The notes under the pieces were generated by a model. The model made no database searches and had not been told where the DNA came from. It saw nothing but the letters and a program-made list of their open reading frames with translations. 64,000 nucleotides of DNA, taken from Streptomyces mobaraensis NBRC 13819 = DSM 40847. Lineage in GTDB: Bacteria; Actinomycetota; Actinomycetes; Streptomycetales; Streptomycetaceae. The stretch spans positions 5,419,501 through 5,483,500 of the forward strand of contig NZ_CP072827.1 of assembly GCF_017916255.1 (NCBI RefSeq). Direction: 5' to 3'. Position 1 is the stretch's first letter, and every line of letters starts with the position of its first letter. A program made the position numbers and the translations under genes. Positions 1 through 10,519 of the stretch are shown here, piece by piece.

Positions 1-1240
<1,240 letters not shown>

Positions 1241-1262
1241 ACCACCCACCAGGGAGCCCGAG

Positions 1263-3644
1263 TTGACCGACACCCACCTGCGCGCCACCGACTCGGGCAC
1301 CGACTGCTACGCGGCGGCCCGGCTGCGCCTGCTGCACGACCGCACCCGCAGCGGGCCGGCCCTGCGGGCCGAACTCGCCCGGCTCACCGACGGCTGGCTC
1401 GCCGGCCTCCTCGGCCGCGCCCAGGGCGTCGCCCTCGCCGCCGTCGGCGGTTACGGGCGCGGCGAACTCTCGCCCCGCAGCGACCTCGACCTCCTGCTGC
1501 TGCACGCGCCCGGCGCCGACCCGGCGCACGTCGCCGCCGTCGCCGACCGCCTCTGGTACCCGGTCTGGGACCTCGGCCTCGCCCTCGACCACGCCGTCCG
1601 CACCCCGGCCGGCGCCCGCCGGACCGCCGCCGACGACCTCAAGGTCCACCTCGGCCTGCTCGACGCCCGCCACCTCGCCGGCGACCCCGACCTCACCGCC
1701 GCCGTCCGCGCCACCGCCTACGCCGACTGGCGCGACCGCGCCCCCGCCCGGCTGCCCGAACTGCGCGAACTCGGCGAGGAGCGCGCCCGCCACCACGGCG
1801 ACCTGCGCTTCCTCCTCGAACCCGACCTCAAGGAGGCCCGCGGCGGCCTCCGCGACGCCACCGCGCTGCGCGCCGTCGCCGCCTCCTGGCTCGCCGACGC
1901 CCCGCGCGCGGGCCTGGAGCCCGCCCGCGCGCTGCTCCTCGACACCCGCGACGCCCTCCACCTCACCACCGGCCGCGCCACCGACCGCCTCACCCTCCAG
2001 GAACAGGACCAGGTCGCCGCCGCCCTCGGCCACCCGGACGCCGACGCCCTGCTGCGGCGCGTCTACGAGGCGGCGGGCACCGTCGCGTACGCGGCCGACG
2101 TCGTCTGGCGCGAGGCCGGCCGGGTGCTGCGGGCGCGCTCCGGGCGGCCCCGGCTGCGGCGGGTGCTCGGGGGCCGGGGCGGGCGCGGCGGGTTCGTCGA
2201 GCCGGAGCGCCTGCCGCTCGCCGAGGGCGTCGTCGAACAGGACGGCGAGGTGGTCCTCGCCCGGACGGCCCGGCCCGGGGACGACCCCGTCCTGCCGCTG
2301 CGGGCCGCCGCAGCGGCCGCCCGCGCCGGGCTCCCGCTCGCCGCGCACACCGTCCGCCGGCTGGCCGCCGCGGGACCGCTGCCGGAACCCTGGCCCGCCG
2401 AGGCGCGCGAGCACTTCGTCACCCTCCTCGGGGCCGGCCCGCACACCGTCGCCGTCTGGGAGGCGCTGGAGGCGGAGGGCGTCATGTCCCGGCTGCTGCC
2501 GGAGTGGGAACGCGTCCGCTGCCGGCCGCAGCGCAACCCGGTCCACCGGTGGACCGTCGACCGGCACCTGATCGAGACGTGCGTCCGCGCCGCCGCCCTC
2601 ACCCGCCGGGTCGACCGCCCGGACCTCCTGCTCGTCGCGGCGCTGCTGCACGATCTGGGGAAGGGGCTGCCCGGTGATCACTCGGTGGCGGGGGAGGCCG
2701 TCGCCCGCGAGGTCGCGCCGCGGCTCGGCTTCGGTCCCGGGGACACGGCCGCGCTCGCCCTCCTCGTCCGCCACCACCTGCTGCTGGTCGAGACCGCGAC
2801 CCGGCGGGACCTCGACGACCCGGCGACGGTGCGGGTGGTGACGGACGCCGTCCCGGACGGTCCGACGCTGGACCTGCTGCACGCGCTCACGGAGGCGGAC
2901 GCGCTCGCCACCGGCCCGGCGGCGTGGAACTCCTGGCGGGCGTCGCTGGTCGGGGGGCTGGTGCGGCGGGCGGCGGGGGTCCTGGCGGGGGAGTCGGCCG
3001 TCGGGCGTGCGGAGCCTTCGCCGCCCTCCGCCGAGGGGGAACGGCTCGCGGCGGAGGCCCGGGGGACCGGCTCTCCTGCGGTGGCGCTGTCTGCCGGGCC
3101 CGACGGCGTGGAGCTGCTGATGGCCGTACCCGACCAGCCCGGCGTCCTCGCCGCCGCCGCGGGCGTGCTCGCCCTGCGGCGGCTCACCGTGCGGGCGGCG
3201 GACCTGCGGGCCGTGGCCGGCGGCGTCCTGCTGCTGCGGTGGCGGGTGGCGGCGGAGTTCGGCGATCCGCCGGCGGGGGCGCGGCTGAGGGACGATCTCG
3301 TCCGGGCGCTGGACGGGTCGCTTGACCTCGCCGGGCGGCTGGCCGAGCGCGAGGCGGCGTACGCGGGCCGCCGCCGGGCCCTGCCCCCGGCCGCGCCCTC
3401 GGTGTCCGTCTGCGACGGAGGCTCCCACGACGCGACGGTCCTGGAGGTGCGGGCCGAGGACGCTCCCGGGCTGCTGTACCGGATCGGGCGGGCGTTGGAG
3501 GGGGCGGGGGTGTGGGTGCGGAGTGCGCATGTGTCGACGTTGGGGGCGAGTGTGGTGGATGCGTTTTATGTGACGGGGGTGGATGGGGTTCCGCTGCGGG
3601 GGGCGGGGGATGTGGCTGAGGCGGTGGAGCGGGCCCTCGCGTGA
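1263..3644 (+). CDS. glnD: PII adenylyl/uridylyltransferase GlnD
   Basis: A 793-residue bifunctional enzyme that modifies and demodifies the GlnK Tyr51. The nucleotidyltransferase motif is visible at residues 61-76 (GGYGRGELSPRSDLDLL). The HD phosphohydrolase motif is at His463-Asp464 (ALLHDLGKG). Two C-terminal ACT glutamine-sensor domains begin near residues 617 (DQPGVLAAAAGV) and 715 (EDAPGLLYRIG). The TTG start follows a GGGAG Shine-Dalgarno at about 1252; no better ATG or GTG is nearby. Codon bias relaxes strongly in the last ~150 nt (ATGTGTCGACGTTGG-type codons). Confidence 0.95.
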   Translation: MTDTHLRATDSGTDCYAAARLRLLHDRTRSGPALRAELARLTDGWLAGLLGRAQGVALAAVGGYGRGELSPRSDLDLLLLHAPGADPAHVAAVADRLWYPVWDLGLALDHAVRTPAGARRTAADDLKVHLGLLDARHLAGDPDLTAAVRATAYADWRDRAPARLPELRELGEERARHHGDLRFLLEPDLKEARGGLRDATALRAVAASWLADAPRAGLEPARALLLDTRDALHLTTGRATDRLTLQEQDQVAAALGHPDADALLRRVYEAAGTVAYAADVVWREAGRVLRARSGRPRLRRVLGGRGGRGGFVEPERLPLAEGVVEQDGEVVLARTARPGDDPVLPLRAAAAAARAGLPLAAHTVRRLAAAGPLPEPWPAEAREHFVTLLGAGPHTVAVWEALEAEGVMSRLLPEWERVRCRPQRNPVHRWTVDRHLIETCVRAAALTRRVDRPDLLLVAALLHDLGKGLPGDHSVAGEAVAREVAPRLGFGPGDTAALALLVRHHLLLVETATRRDLDDPATVRVVTDAVPDGPTLDLLHALTEADALATGPAAWNSWRASLVGGLVRRAAGVLAGESAVGRAEPSPPSAEGERLAAEARGTGSPAVALSAGPDGVELLMAVPDQPGVLAAAAGVLALRRLTVRAADLRAVAGGVLLLRWRVAAEFGDPPAGARLRDDLVRALDGSLDLAGRLAEREAAYAGRRRALPPAAPSVSVCDGGSHDATVLEVRAEDAPGLLYRIGRALEGAGVWVRSAHVSTLGASVVDAFYVTGVDGVPLRGAGDVAEAVERALA

Positions 3645-3683
3645 GGCGCCTGCGGCGGGCTGTGCCCCGGCCCCTCCCCCAGA

Positions 3684-3880
3684 GGGGGCACCCCCATTCA
3701 CCGTTTCTTGCGGGGGCTGCGCCCCCGCACCCCCGAGCGCGCCTGCGGCGCGCGTCCTCAATCGCCGGACGGGCTGGAAACCCAGCCCGTCCGGCGATTG
3801 AGGACAACCGCGCGGAGCGCGGTTTCGGGGTCTGGGGCGTCAGCCCCAGGAAACGGTGAAAGGGCGGGACCGGGGCCACC
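3684..3880. repeat. Composite palindromic intergenic element, copy A
   Basis: Fills most of the 305-nt glnD-ffh gap. The core at 3754-3805 is a perfect 24-bp inverted repeat (arms begin GTCCTCAATCGCCGG) with a 4-nt loop. It is flanked on the left by small hairpins around CGGGGGCTGCGCCCCCG and GCGCGCCTGCGGCGCGC. On the right are AACCGCGCGGAGCGCGGTT and TGGGGCGTCAGCCCCA, then an outer arm GGAAACGGTGAAAGGGCG that is complementary to CACCGTTTC on the left. It is related to copies at 22081, 35806 and 59272 and reads in the opposite orientation to the last two. It could also terminate glnD transcripts. Confidence 0.85.
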
Positions 3881-3949
3881 CCCACCGGAGGTGCGGATAC
3901 CCTGGAGGGCGATTCCCACCGCCCCCGACCCCGAGGACCGACGAGCGCC

Positions 3950-5497
3950 GTGTTCGATACCCTTTCCGATCGCCTCGCAGCCACCTTCAAGAGCCTCCGC
4001 GGCAAGGGGCGCCTGAGCGAGGCGGACATCGACGCCACCGCTCGCGAGATCCGCATCGCCCTGCTGGAAGCGGACGTCGCCCTCCCGGTCGTCCGGGCCT
4101 TCATCAAGCAGGTCAAGGAGCGCGCCACCGGCGAAGAGGTCTCCAAGGCCCTCAACCCGGCGCAGCAGGTCGTCAAGATCGTCAACGACGAGCTGGTCGG
4201 CATCCTCGGCGGCGAGACCCGCCGCCTCCGCTTCGCCAAGACCGCCCCCACCGTGATCATGCTCGCGGGTCTCCAGGGTGCCGGTAAGACGACCCTCGCC
4301 GGAAAGCTCGGCCTCTGGCTGAAGAACCAGGGGCACAGCCCGCTGCTGGTCGCCTGTGACCTCCAGCGCCCGAACGCCGTCAACCAGCTCAGCGTCGTCG
4401 CCGAGCGCGCCGGGGTGGCCGTCTACGCGCCGCAGCCGGGCAACGGCGTGGGCGACCCGGTGCAGGTCGCCAAGGACTCGATCGAGTACGCGAAGTCCAA
4501 GGTCCACGACATCGTCATCGTGGACACCGCCGGCCGCCTCGGCATCGACGCCGAGCTGATGCAGCAGGCCGCGGACATCCGCGACGCCGTCAACCCCGAC
4601 GAGACGCTGTTCGTCGTCGACGCGATGATCGGTCAGGACGCCGTCAACACGGCGGAGGCGTTCCGGGACGGTGTCGGCTTCGACGGCGTCGTGCTGTCCA
4701 AGCTCGACGGCGACGCCCGCGGTGGTGCCGCGCTCTCCATCGCGCACGTCACCGGCAAGCAGATCATGTTCGCCTCCAACGGCGAGAAGCTGGACGACTT
4801 CGACGCGTTCCACCCGGACCGCATGGCGTCCCGCATCCTCGACATGGGCGACATGCTCACCCTGATCGAGAAGGCCGAGCAGACCTTCAGCCAGGCCGAG
4901 GCCGAGAAGATGGCGGCCAAGCTGGCGAAGGGCCCCAAGGAGTTCACGCTCGACGACTTCCTGGCCCAGATGGAGCAGGTCCGGAAGATGGGCTCCATCA
5001 GCAAGCTGCTGGGGATGCTGCCGGGCATGGGGCAGATCAAGGACCAGATCAACAACCTCGACGAGCGCGACGTGGACCGCACGGCCGCCATCATCAAGTC
5101 GATGACGCCGGCCGAGCGCCAGGACCCGACGATCATCAACGGCTCGCGCCGGGCGCGGATCGCCAAGGGTTCGGGTGTCGACGTCAGCGCGGTCAAGAAC
5201 CTGGTCGAGCGCTTCTTCGACGCCCGCAAGATGATGTCGCGCATGGCGCAGGGCGGCGGTATGCCGGGCATGCCGGGGATCCCCGGGATGGGCGGCGGCG
5301 CCGGCAAGAAGAAGAAGCAGCAGAAGCAGGGCAAGGGCAAGCGGCAGAGCGGCAACCCGATGAAGCGCAAGGCGGAGGAGCAGGCCGCCGCCGCGCGCCG
5401 GGAACAGGCGGCGGCGGGCAACCCGCTGGGCCTGCCCGCCGGCCAGGACCCGAAGAACTTCGAACTCCCCGACGAATTCAAGAAGTTCATGGGCTGA
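3950..5497 (+). CDS. ffh: Signal recognition particle protein Ffh (SRP54)
   Basis: A 515-residue GTPase that binds 4.5S RNA and targets membrane proteins to the translocon through FtsY. It has an N domain (ADIDATAREIRIALLEADV), a G1 P-loop GLQGAGKTT near residue 108, a G3 DTAGRLGID and a G4-like SKLDGDARGG. A methionine-rich M domain ends in a Met/Gly/Pro tail (GGMPGMPGIPGMGGG) and a Lys/Gln-rich C-terminus. GTG start with GAGGA upstream at 3932. It stands alone: the repeat element lies upstream and a terminator hairpin follows. Confidence 0.97.
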   Translation: MFDTLSDRLAATFKSLRGKGRLSEADIDATAREIRIALLEADVALPVVRAFIKQVKERATGEEVSKALNPAQQVVKIVNDELVGILGGETRRLRFAKTAPTVIMLAGLQGAGKTTLAGKLGLWLKNQGHSPLLVACDLQRPNAVNQLSVVAERAGVAVYAPQPGNGVGDPVQVAKDSIEYAKSKVHDIVIVDTAGRLGIDAELMQQAADIRDAVNPDETLFVVDAMIGQDAVNTAEAFRDGVGFDGVVLSKLDGDARGGAALSIAHVTGKQIMFASNGEKLDDFDAFHPDRMASRILDMGDMLTLIEKAEQTFSQAEAEKMAAKLAKGPKEFTLDDFLAQMEQVRKMGSISKLLGMLPGMGQIKDQINNLDERDVDRTAAIIKSMTPAERQDPTIINGSRRARIAKGSGVDVSAVKNLVERFFDARKMMSRMAQGGGMPGMPGIPGMGGGAGKKKKQQKQGKGKRQSGNPMKRKAEEQAAAARREQAAAGNPLGLPAGQDPKNFELPDEFKKFMG

Positions 5498-5519
5498 GTC
5501 CGGAGTCGCGTCCGAACAG

Positions 5520-5546
5520 GCCCCCGGTCCGCGGCCGGGGGCTTTT
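5520..5546 (+). terminator. Rho-independent terminator after ffh
   Basis: Stem GCCCCCGG/CCGGGGGC (5520-5527 with 5535-5542), 7-nt loop, followed directly by TTTT. It lies 23 nt after the ffh stop. Confidence 0.85.
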
Positions 5547-5593
5547 CCCATGCCCCCGGCTGCCCCGGCGCGTCCCGCCGTTACCCGCCGCCG

Positions 5594-6418
5594 CTACACG
5601 CGTGCGATGAGATAGCGGAACACATTCGGCATCCAGACCGTGCCGTCGCCGCGCAGATACGGGTGGACGGCCTCGGTGAGTTCCTTCGACACCTGCTCCT
5701 GGTCGGTGGTCCGGGTGGCCGCGTCGAAGGCGCCCGTCGAGAGCAGCCCGCGGACCGCGCTCGCCAGATCCGCGTAGCCGTACGGGCAGGCCACCCGCCC
5801 CGAGCCGTCCGGCCGCAGCCCGGCCATCCGGGCCAGGTCCTCCAGGTCGTCCCGGCCGCTCGGCCGCCAGTGCGCCGCGGTGGCCATCGGGTCGGCCAGC
5901 CGGGCCGCGACCCGCAGCGCTCCCGAGGCCGCGCAGCGCTCCGGCGGCCCCCAGCCGGCCAGCACGACCGGCGCCCCGCGCCGCGCCCGGGCGGCGGCCT
6001 GGCGCAGCGCCTCCGCCATCTCCCGGGCGCCGCCGCCCGCGCAGTAGAGCGGGTCGAAGGCGGTGACGAGGGTGAACGGGGGGTCCGCGGGATCCACGAC
6101 GCAGTCCACACCGCCGTGTCCCAGCCGGACGGGCACGCTGGAGGGGTGGGCCGCCAGCCGTTCCCGGGCGAGGTCGAGCCGTCGTTCGTCCGTGTCGATG
6201 CCGCTGACGGTGGCTCCGCGGGAGGCCGCCATCAGCAAGGCGAGTCCGGATCCGCAGCCCAGGCTCAGCAACCGGGTCCCGTCATCGACTTCCAGCCGCT
6301 CGTAGACCGCTTCGTACAGCGGCACGAGCATGCGTTCCTGGATTTCCGCCCAGTCGCGGACCCGCGACCGGGGCGGCGACGGGGACGGCCGGTGCCGTCG
6401 CACGAGCGTTGGTGTCAT
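5594..6418 (-). CDS. SAM-dependent methyltransferase (class I), substrate unknown
   Basis: 274 residues starting MTPTLVRRHRPSP. The Rossmann methyltransferase motif I is seen as LLSLGCGSGLALLMAA, followed by the acidic residue that binds the ribose (VSGIDTDERRLDLARERL). The C-terminal part has an insertion rich in Ala/Arg and ends NVFRYLIARV. The frame stays open upstream to 6625, but the codons before 6418 have little coding character, so I chose this ATG. The gene lies alone on the minus strand, divergent from proS. I do not recognise a specific substrate; small-molecule methylation is possible. Confidence 0.8.
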   Translation of the reverse strand: MTPTLVRRHRPSPSPPRSRVRDWAEIQERMLVPLYEAVYERLEVDDGTRLLSLGCGSGLALLMAASRGATVSGIDTDERRLDLARERLAAHPSSVPVRLGHGGVDCVVDPADPPFTLVTAFDPLYCAGGGAREMAEALRQAAARARRGAPVVLAGWGPPERCAASGALRVAARLADPMATAAHWRPSGRDDLEDLARMAGLRPDGSGRVACPYGYADLASAVRGLLSTGAFDAATRTTDQEQVSKELTEAVHPYLRGDGTVWMPNVFRYLIARV

Positions 6419-6704
6419 CGCATGCGCCCCAATCCGCCGAATTCGGTTTCCTGACCGAAGTGCCGCCCCCCATGTGCTGTCGTGCGCGCGGTTGTGCCGA
6501 ACCGCCCCCCAAGCCAGGGAACCCCGCATCCGCCCGGGAGTCCAGGGGGTACGGCGAGAACTTCCCCCACCGCCCAAGATGGCATGTGCCGCGCCGGACC
6601 GCATGAGATGAATACCCAGCCGCAAACCCTGAACGGGCCGACAACGCGGGGTTGCGGGCGGACGGATTCACACTCGGCCCGACCGGGCCCGTACCATTCG
6701 CACC
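6419..6704. promoter_or_regulatory. Divergent intergenic region, methyltransferase / proS
   Basis: 286 nt without a convincing gene. Near the proS end there is an imperfect stem, CCGCAAACCC (6620-6629) with GGGGTTGCGG (6648-6657), in what would be the 5' leader. I see no T-box features and no clear -35/-10 pair. Confidence 0.4.
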
Positions 6705-8120
6705 ATGGCAAAGGCTCCCATTCTCACTCCGCAGGCGGAAGACTTCCCGCGCTGGTACCAGGACCTGATCAACAAGGCCGAACTGGCCGACAACGGCCCG
6801 GTGCGCGGCACCATGGTCATCCGCCCGTACGGCTACGGGCTGTGGGAGCGCATGCAGCAGGAGATGGACGCCCGGATCAAGGACGCGGGCGCCTCCAACG
6901 CGTACTTCCCGCTGTTCATCCCGCAGTCGTACCTCACGCGCGAGGCCGAGCACGTGGAGGGCTTCGCCCCCGAGCTCGCGGTCGTCACGCACGGCGGCGG
7001 CAAGGAGCTGGAGGAGCCGGTCGTCGTCCGGCCCACCTCCGAGACGATCATCAACGAGTACTTCTCCAAGTGGGTGCAGAGCTACCGCGACCTGCCCCTG
7101 CTGATCAACCAGTGGGCCAACGTGGTCCGTTGGGAGATGCGCCCCCGCGTCTTCCTGCGCACCAGCGAGTTCCTCTGGCAGGAGGGCCACACGGCGCACG
7201 CGACGTACGAGGACGCGCGCGACTACGCGGCGCGCATCCACCGGGACGTGTACTACGACTTCATGGTCAACGTCCTGGGCATCGACGTGGTCCTCGGCCG
7301 CAAGACGCCCAAGGAGCGCTTCGCCGGCGCGATCAACACCCTCACCCTCGAGGGCATGATGCGCGACGGCAAGGCCCTCCAGATGGGCACCAGCCACGAG
7401 CTCGGCCAGAACTTCGCCAAGGCGTTCAACACCTCGTACCTGTCCAAGGACGGGCAGCAGGAGCTGGTCTGGCAGACCTCGTGGGGCGTCTCGACCCGCA
7501 TGGTCGGCGGTCTGATCATGTCGCACGGCGACGACAGCGGCCTGCGCGTCCCGCCGCGCCTGGCGCCGGTGCAGGCCGTCGTGCTCGCGATCAAGGGTGA
7601 CGACGCCGTCATCGCCAAGGTCCGCGAGATCGGTGACCAGCTCAAGGCGGCGGGTGTCCGCGTCCAGGTCGACGACCGCACGGACACCCCGTTCGGCCGC
7701 CGCGCGGTGGACTGGGAGCTCAAGGGCGTTCCGGTCCGCATCGAGATCGGTCCGCGCGACCTGGAGAACGGCACCGCGATGCTCGCCCGCCGCATCCCCG
7801 GAGGCAAGGAGCCGGTGCGCATCGAGGACCTGGTGACGCTGCTGCCGAAGGTCCTGGAGGAGGACCAGGCGCTGCTGCTGAGCCAGTCCCGCGAGCGCCG
7901 CGAGCAGCGCACCTCGGACGTCTCGACGCTGGAGGAGGCCGCCGAGGCCGCCGTGGCCGGCGGCTGGGCGCGGATCCCGTGGTCGGTGCTGGGCGCCGAG
8001 GGCGAGGCCAAGCTGGCCGAGCAGGCGGTGACCGTGCGCTGCCTGGTGACCGAGGACGGCGGGGTGCCGGAGACGGACGACGCCCCGGGCGCGCTGGCCA
8101 TCGTCGCGCGGGCCTACTGA
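6705..8120 (+). CDS. proS: Prolyl-tRNA synthetase (short, eukaryote/archaeal-like form)
   Basis: A 471-residue class II aminoacyl-tRNA synthetase that charges tRNA-Pro. The N-terminal segment LTPQAEDFPRWYQDLI, motif 2 region (VRWEMRPRVFLRTSEFLWQEGHTAH split over residues ~140-165) and motif 3-like GLRVPPRLAP are present. A C-terminal anticodon-binding domain follows (VQAVVLAIKGDDAVIAKVR). There is no editing INS domain, and the length fits the ProS type 3 enzymes. The start ATG at 6705 gives the canonical MAKAPILTPQAEDF. A very long perfect-arm hairpin follows the stop. Confidence 0.95.
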   Translation: MAKAPILTPQAEDFPRWYQDLINKAELADNGPVRGTMVIRPYGYGLWERMQQEMDARIKDAGASNAYFPLFIPQSYLTREAEHVEGFAPELAVVTHGGGKELEEPVVVRPTSETIINEYFSKWVQSYRDLPLLINQWANVVRWEMRPRVFLRTSEFLWQEGHTAHATYEDARDYAARIHRDVYYDFMVNVLGIDVVLGRKTPKERFAGAINTLTLEGMMRDGKALQMGTSHELGQNFAKAFNTSYLSKDGQQELVWQTSWGVSTRMVGGLIMSHGDDSGLRVPPRLAPVQAVVLAIKGDDAVIAKVREIGDQLKAAGVRVQVDDRTDTPFGRRAVDWELKGVPVRIEIGPRDLENGTAMLARRIPGGKEPVRIEDLVTLLPKVLEEDQALLLSQSRERREQRTSDVSTLEEAAEAAVAGGWARIPWSVLGAEGEAKLAEQAVTVRCLVTEDGGVPETDDAPGALAIVARAY

Positions 8121-8135
8121 GGGCACGGGTACTGC

Positions 8136-8195
8136 CTGTTTACGAGCCGGGGCGGAACTGACGCACGAGTCAGTTTCGCCCCGGCTTGCGAACAG
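8136..8195 (+). terminator. Strong palindromic terminator after proS
   Basis: A long stem over 60 nt: CTGTT...AGCCGGGGCG-AACTGAC pairs with GTCAGTT-CGCCCCGGCT...AACAG around the loop GCACGA. There is no T-run, which is common for Streptomyces terminators; it could act in both directions. Confidence 0.8.
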
Positions 8196-8358
8196 GTGCG
8201 CGTACTTCTGCGGCTTCTCCGTACTTCTGTGCAGATCGGGGCACCCGCCCTCGACGCGGCGGGTGGCCCGGTATCGCAGGGATACTGACTGGTACGTGCA
8301 AATTATTTGGGATGGCCCGGTATCGGAACACCGGGCGGTCCCGACTCGTTGTCACGAC

Positions 8359-8949
8359 GTGAGCACGACACCACCTGTTCTCGCCGCAGAACTGGCGCAG
8401 GCGTGGGCCGACATTCAGCGGTTCCACCCCGAGCTGCCGGATCTCGCCGCGCCCGAATCGTTGATCGGGGAGTCGTCGTCCGCGTGCGGCGCCGAGCTCT
8501 CCTTCGAAAGGCTGCTGCACGAGGCAGTGCACGGCATCGCGGCCGCCCGCGGTGTCCGGGACACCTCACGCGCCGGCCGCTACCACAACCGCCGGTTCCT
8601 GGCGATCGCCGAGGAGCTGGGCCTCGACCACAGTGACGAGCCGCATCCCAGCAGCGGCTTCTCCCTGGTCGTGCTCAACCCGGAGGCGCGCCGCCGCTAT
8701 CGCGCCACCATCGACAGACTGCAGCGCGCCCTCAAGGCGCACACGATGGCCACCGCGGCCGACACCTCGCGCACCTTCCGCGGGCCCGCCGCCCGGCACG
8801 GTTCGTCGGGCGGTGGGGTGCGGGTCAAGGCCGTGTGCGACTGTGGGCGGAACGTCCGCGTGGTGCCGTCCGTGCTCGCCCAGGCGCCGATCATGTGCGG
8901 GGGCTGCGGCCAGCCGTTCCGCATCCCCGAGGCGATGTCCGTGGGGTGA
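8359..8949 (+). CDS. SprT-like putative zinc metalloprotein with C-terminal zinc ribbon
   Basis: 196 residues from a GTG start (VSTTPPVLAAELAQAW). Residues 54-58 read HEAVH, the HExxH zinc motif of SprT/SPRTN-type domains, preceded by the helix ELSFERLL. The C-terminus carries CDCGRN and CGGCG (about residues 159-185), a four-cysteine zinc ribbon of the kind that closes SprT-like proteins. A longer reading (from 8263) is open but enters non-coding-looking sequence. No good Shine-Dalgarno precedes 8359. It stands alone between two terminators. Function is not established; a protease or DNA-associated role is inference from the fold family. Confidence 0.75.
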   Translation: MSTTPPVLAAELAQAWADIQRFHPELPDLAAPESLIGESSSACGAELSFERLLHEAVHGIAAARGVRDTSRAGRYHNRRFLAIAEELGLDHSDEPHPSSGFSLVVLNPEARRRYRATIDRLQRALKAHTMATAADTSRTFRGPAARHGSSGGGVRVKAVCDCGRNVRVVPSVLAQAPIMCGGCGQPFRIPEAMSVG

Positions 8950-8955
8950 CGCGGG

Positions 8956-8981
8956 CCCCGGCCGGCGCCCTCCGGCCGGGG
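8956..8981 (+). terminator. GC hairpin after the SprT-like gene
   Basis: Perfect 10-bp stem CCCCGGCCGG/CCGGCCGGGG with a 6-nt loop, 6 nt after the stop codon and upstream of the rpsP promoter region. Confidence 0.65.
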
Positions 8982-8991
8982 TCGGGTGATG

Positions 8992-9020
8992 TTCGTGCGC
9001 CCGGGCGCGTATGGCACAAT
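8992..9020 (+). promoter_or_regulatory. Likely HrdB-type promoter of the rpsP operon
   Basis: TTCGTG (8992-8997), 17-nt spacer, CACAAT (9015-9020). This is a reasonable primary sigma factor match, 135 nt ahead of rpsP, and would give a leader of about 125 nt. Confidence 0.45.
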
Positions 9021-9154
9021 GGGGGGCTGTACTCGACAGTCGTACAGGACCCCTCTCTCCTCCGGCTGACGCGTCCATCGGGCACTCCGAGTACCGCAAC
9101 CCCACGTGGCATCTTGTTGTGCCCACCACGTCAAGACCAGGAGACACCACTCCA

Positions 9155-9592
9155 GTGGCAGTCAAGATCAAGCTGAAGCGTCTGGGCAAGATCCGTTCGC
9201 CTCACTACCGCATCGTCGTCGCCGACTCCCGTACCCGCCGTGACGGCCGGGCCATCGAGGAGATCGGCCTGTACCACCCGGTGCAGAACCCCTCGCGCAT
9301 CGAGGTCGACTCCGAGCGTGTCCAGTACTGGCTGGGTGTCGGCGCGCAGCCGACCGAGCCCGTCATGGCCATCCTCAAGGTCACCGGCGACTGGCAGAAG
9401 TTCAAGGGCCTCCCGGCCCCGGCCCCGATGCTGGTGGCCGAGCCGAAGAAGGACCACAGCGGTCTCTTCGAGTCCGTCGTGAACGCCGCCGGCGAGTCGA
9501 AGGGTGAGGCCATCACCCCGAAGGCGAAGAAGGCGGAGAAGAAGGACGAGGCTGCCGACGCCGCCGAGTCCGCTGAGTCGACCGAGGCCTGA
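9155..9592 (+). CDS. rpsP: 30S ribosomal protein S16
   Basis: 145 residues starting [30 protein letters not shown], the canonical S16 N-terminus, with GLYHPVQNP and WLGVGAQPT motifs. The last ~50 residues form a Lys/Glu/Ala tail ([15 protein letters not shown]) typical of actinobacterial S16. GTG start chosen from homology, with GGAG at 9140. First gene of the rpsP-khpA-rimM-trmD operon, separated by 2 nt from khpA. Confidence 0.96.
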   Translation: MAVKIKLKRLGKIRSPHYRIVVADSRTRRDGRAIEEIGLYHPVQNPSRIEVDSERVQYWLGVGAQPTEPVMAILKVTGDWQKFKGLPAPAPMLVAEPKKDHSGLFESVVNAAGESKGEAITPKAKKAEKKDEAADAAESAESTEA

Positions 9593-9594
9593 GC

Positions 9595-9834
9595 ATGCTG
9601 GAGGAGGCCCTTGAGCATCTGGTCAAGGGCATCGTCGACAACCCCGACGAGGTGCAGGTGGCGTCACGCACCCTGCGCCGCGGGCGCGTGCTGGAAGTCC
9701 GGGTCCACCCGGACGACCTCGGCAAGGTGATCGGCCGCAACGGCCGTACCGCCCGAGCGCTGCGGACCGTCGTGGGCGCCATCGGCGGCCGGGGCATCCG
9801 CGTCGACCTTGTCGACGTGGACCAGGTTCGCTGA
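9595..9834 (+). CDS. khpA: KH-domain RNA-binding protein KhpA
   Basis: 79 residues with a single KH domain; the RNA-binding loop GRNGR is in the context [17 protein letters not shown]. The family (KhpA/YlqC) forms RNA-binding dimers. The ATG lies 2 nt after the rpsP stop, the standard position of this gene between rpsP and rimM. No other domain is present. Confidence 0.9.
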   Translation: MLEEALEHLVKGIVDNPDEVQVASRTLRRGRVLEVRVHPDDLGKVIGRNGRTARALRTVVGAIGGRGIRVDLVDVDQVR

Positions 9835-9853
9835 ACGGGCGGCAGGCATCGGC

Positions 9854-9887
9854 ACGGGCCGGGAAGGGATCCCCTTCCCGGCCCGTT
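9854..9887 (+). terminator. Intra-operon hairpin (attenuator or terminator) between khpA and rimM
   Basis: Stem ACGGGCCGGGAAGGG with CCCTTCCCGGCCCGT around the 3-nt loop ATC, followed by TGTC. The 15-bp stem lies in the 109-nt khpA-rimM gap and could reduce rimM-trmD expression relative to rpsP. Confidence 0.6.
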
Positions 9888-9943
9888 GTCGTGTGGGAGG
9901 GGCGTTCCGGGGCGCCCCAGGATCGTGGAGAAGGAACGGAATC

Positions 9944-10519
9944 GTGCAGCTCGTAGTGGGCAGGATCGGCCGCGCCCATGGCATCAAGGGCGAGGTCACC
10001 GTCGAGGTGCGGACGGACGAGCCGGAGCTGCGGCTCGGCCCGGGCGCCGTGCTGGTCACCGACCCCGCCGGGGTGGGACCGCTCACCGTCGAGAGCGGCC
10101 GGGTGCACAGCGGGCGGCTGCTGCTGCGGTTCGCCGGCGTCCCCGACCGGACGGCCGCCGAGGCGCTCCGCAACACCCTCCTGATCGCCGAGGTCGACCC
10201 GGACGAGACCCCCGAGGACCCCGACGAGTTCTACGACCACCAGCTGGTGGACCTGGACGTCGTCACCGTCGACGGCACCGAGGTCGGCCGGATCACCGAG
10301 ATCGCCCACCTGCCGTCGCAGGACCTCTTCATCGTCGAACGCCCCGACGGCGGCGAGGTGATGATCCCCTTCGTCGAGGAGATCGTCACCGAGATCGACC
10401 TGGAGGCGCAGCGCGCCGTCGTCGACCCGCCGCCCGGACTGCTCGACGCCGAGCAGGCCGTGATCGCCGGCAGCCGTGACGAGTCGGCCGACGCGTCGGG
10501 TAGCGAGGGTGACCGCTGA
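9944..10519 (+). CDS. rimM: 16S rRNA processing/maturation factor RimM
   Basis: 191 residues. The N-terminal RimM fold starts [18 protein letters not shown], followed by the PRC-barrel part ([35 protein letters not shown]). It helps assemble the 30S head by binding S19. The GTG start was chosen by family alignment, with GAGAAGGAA just upstream; earlier in-frame codons fall in the hairpin region. TGATG overlap with trmD. Confidence 0.95.
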   Translation: MQLVVGRIGRAHGIKGEVTVEVRTDEPELRLGPGAVLVTDPAGVGPLTVESGRVHSGRLLLRFAGVPDRTAAEALRNTLLIAEVDPDETPEDPDEFYDHQLVDLDVVTVDGTEVGRITEIAHLPSQDLFIVERPDGGEVMIPFVEEIVTEIDLEAQRAVVDPPPGLLDAEQAVIAGSRDESADASGSEGDR

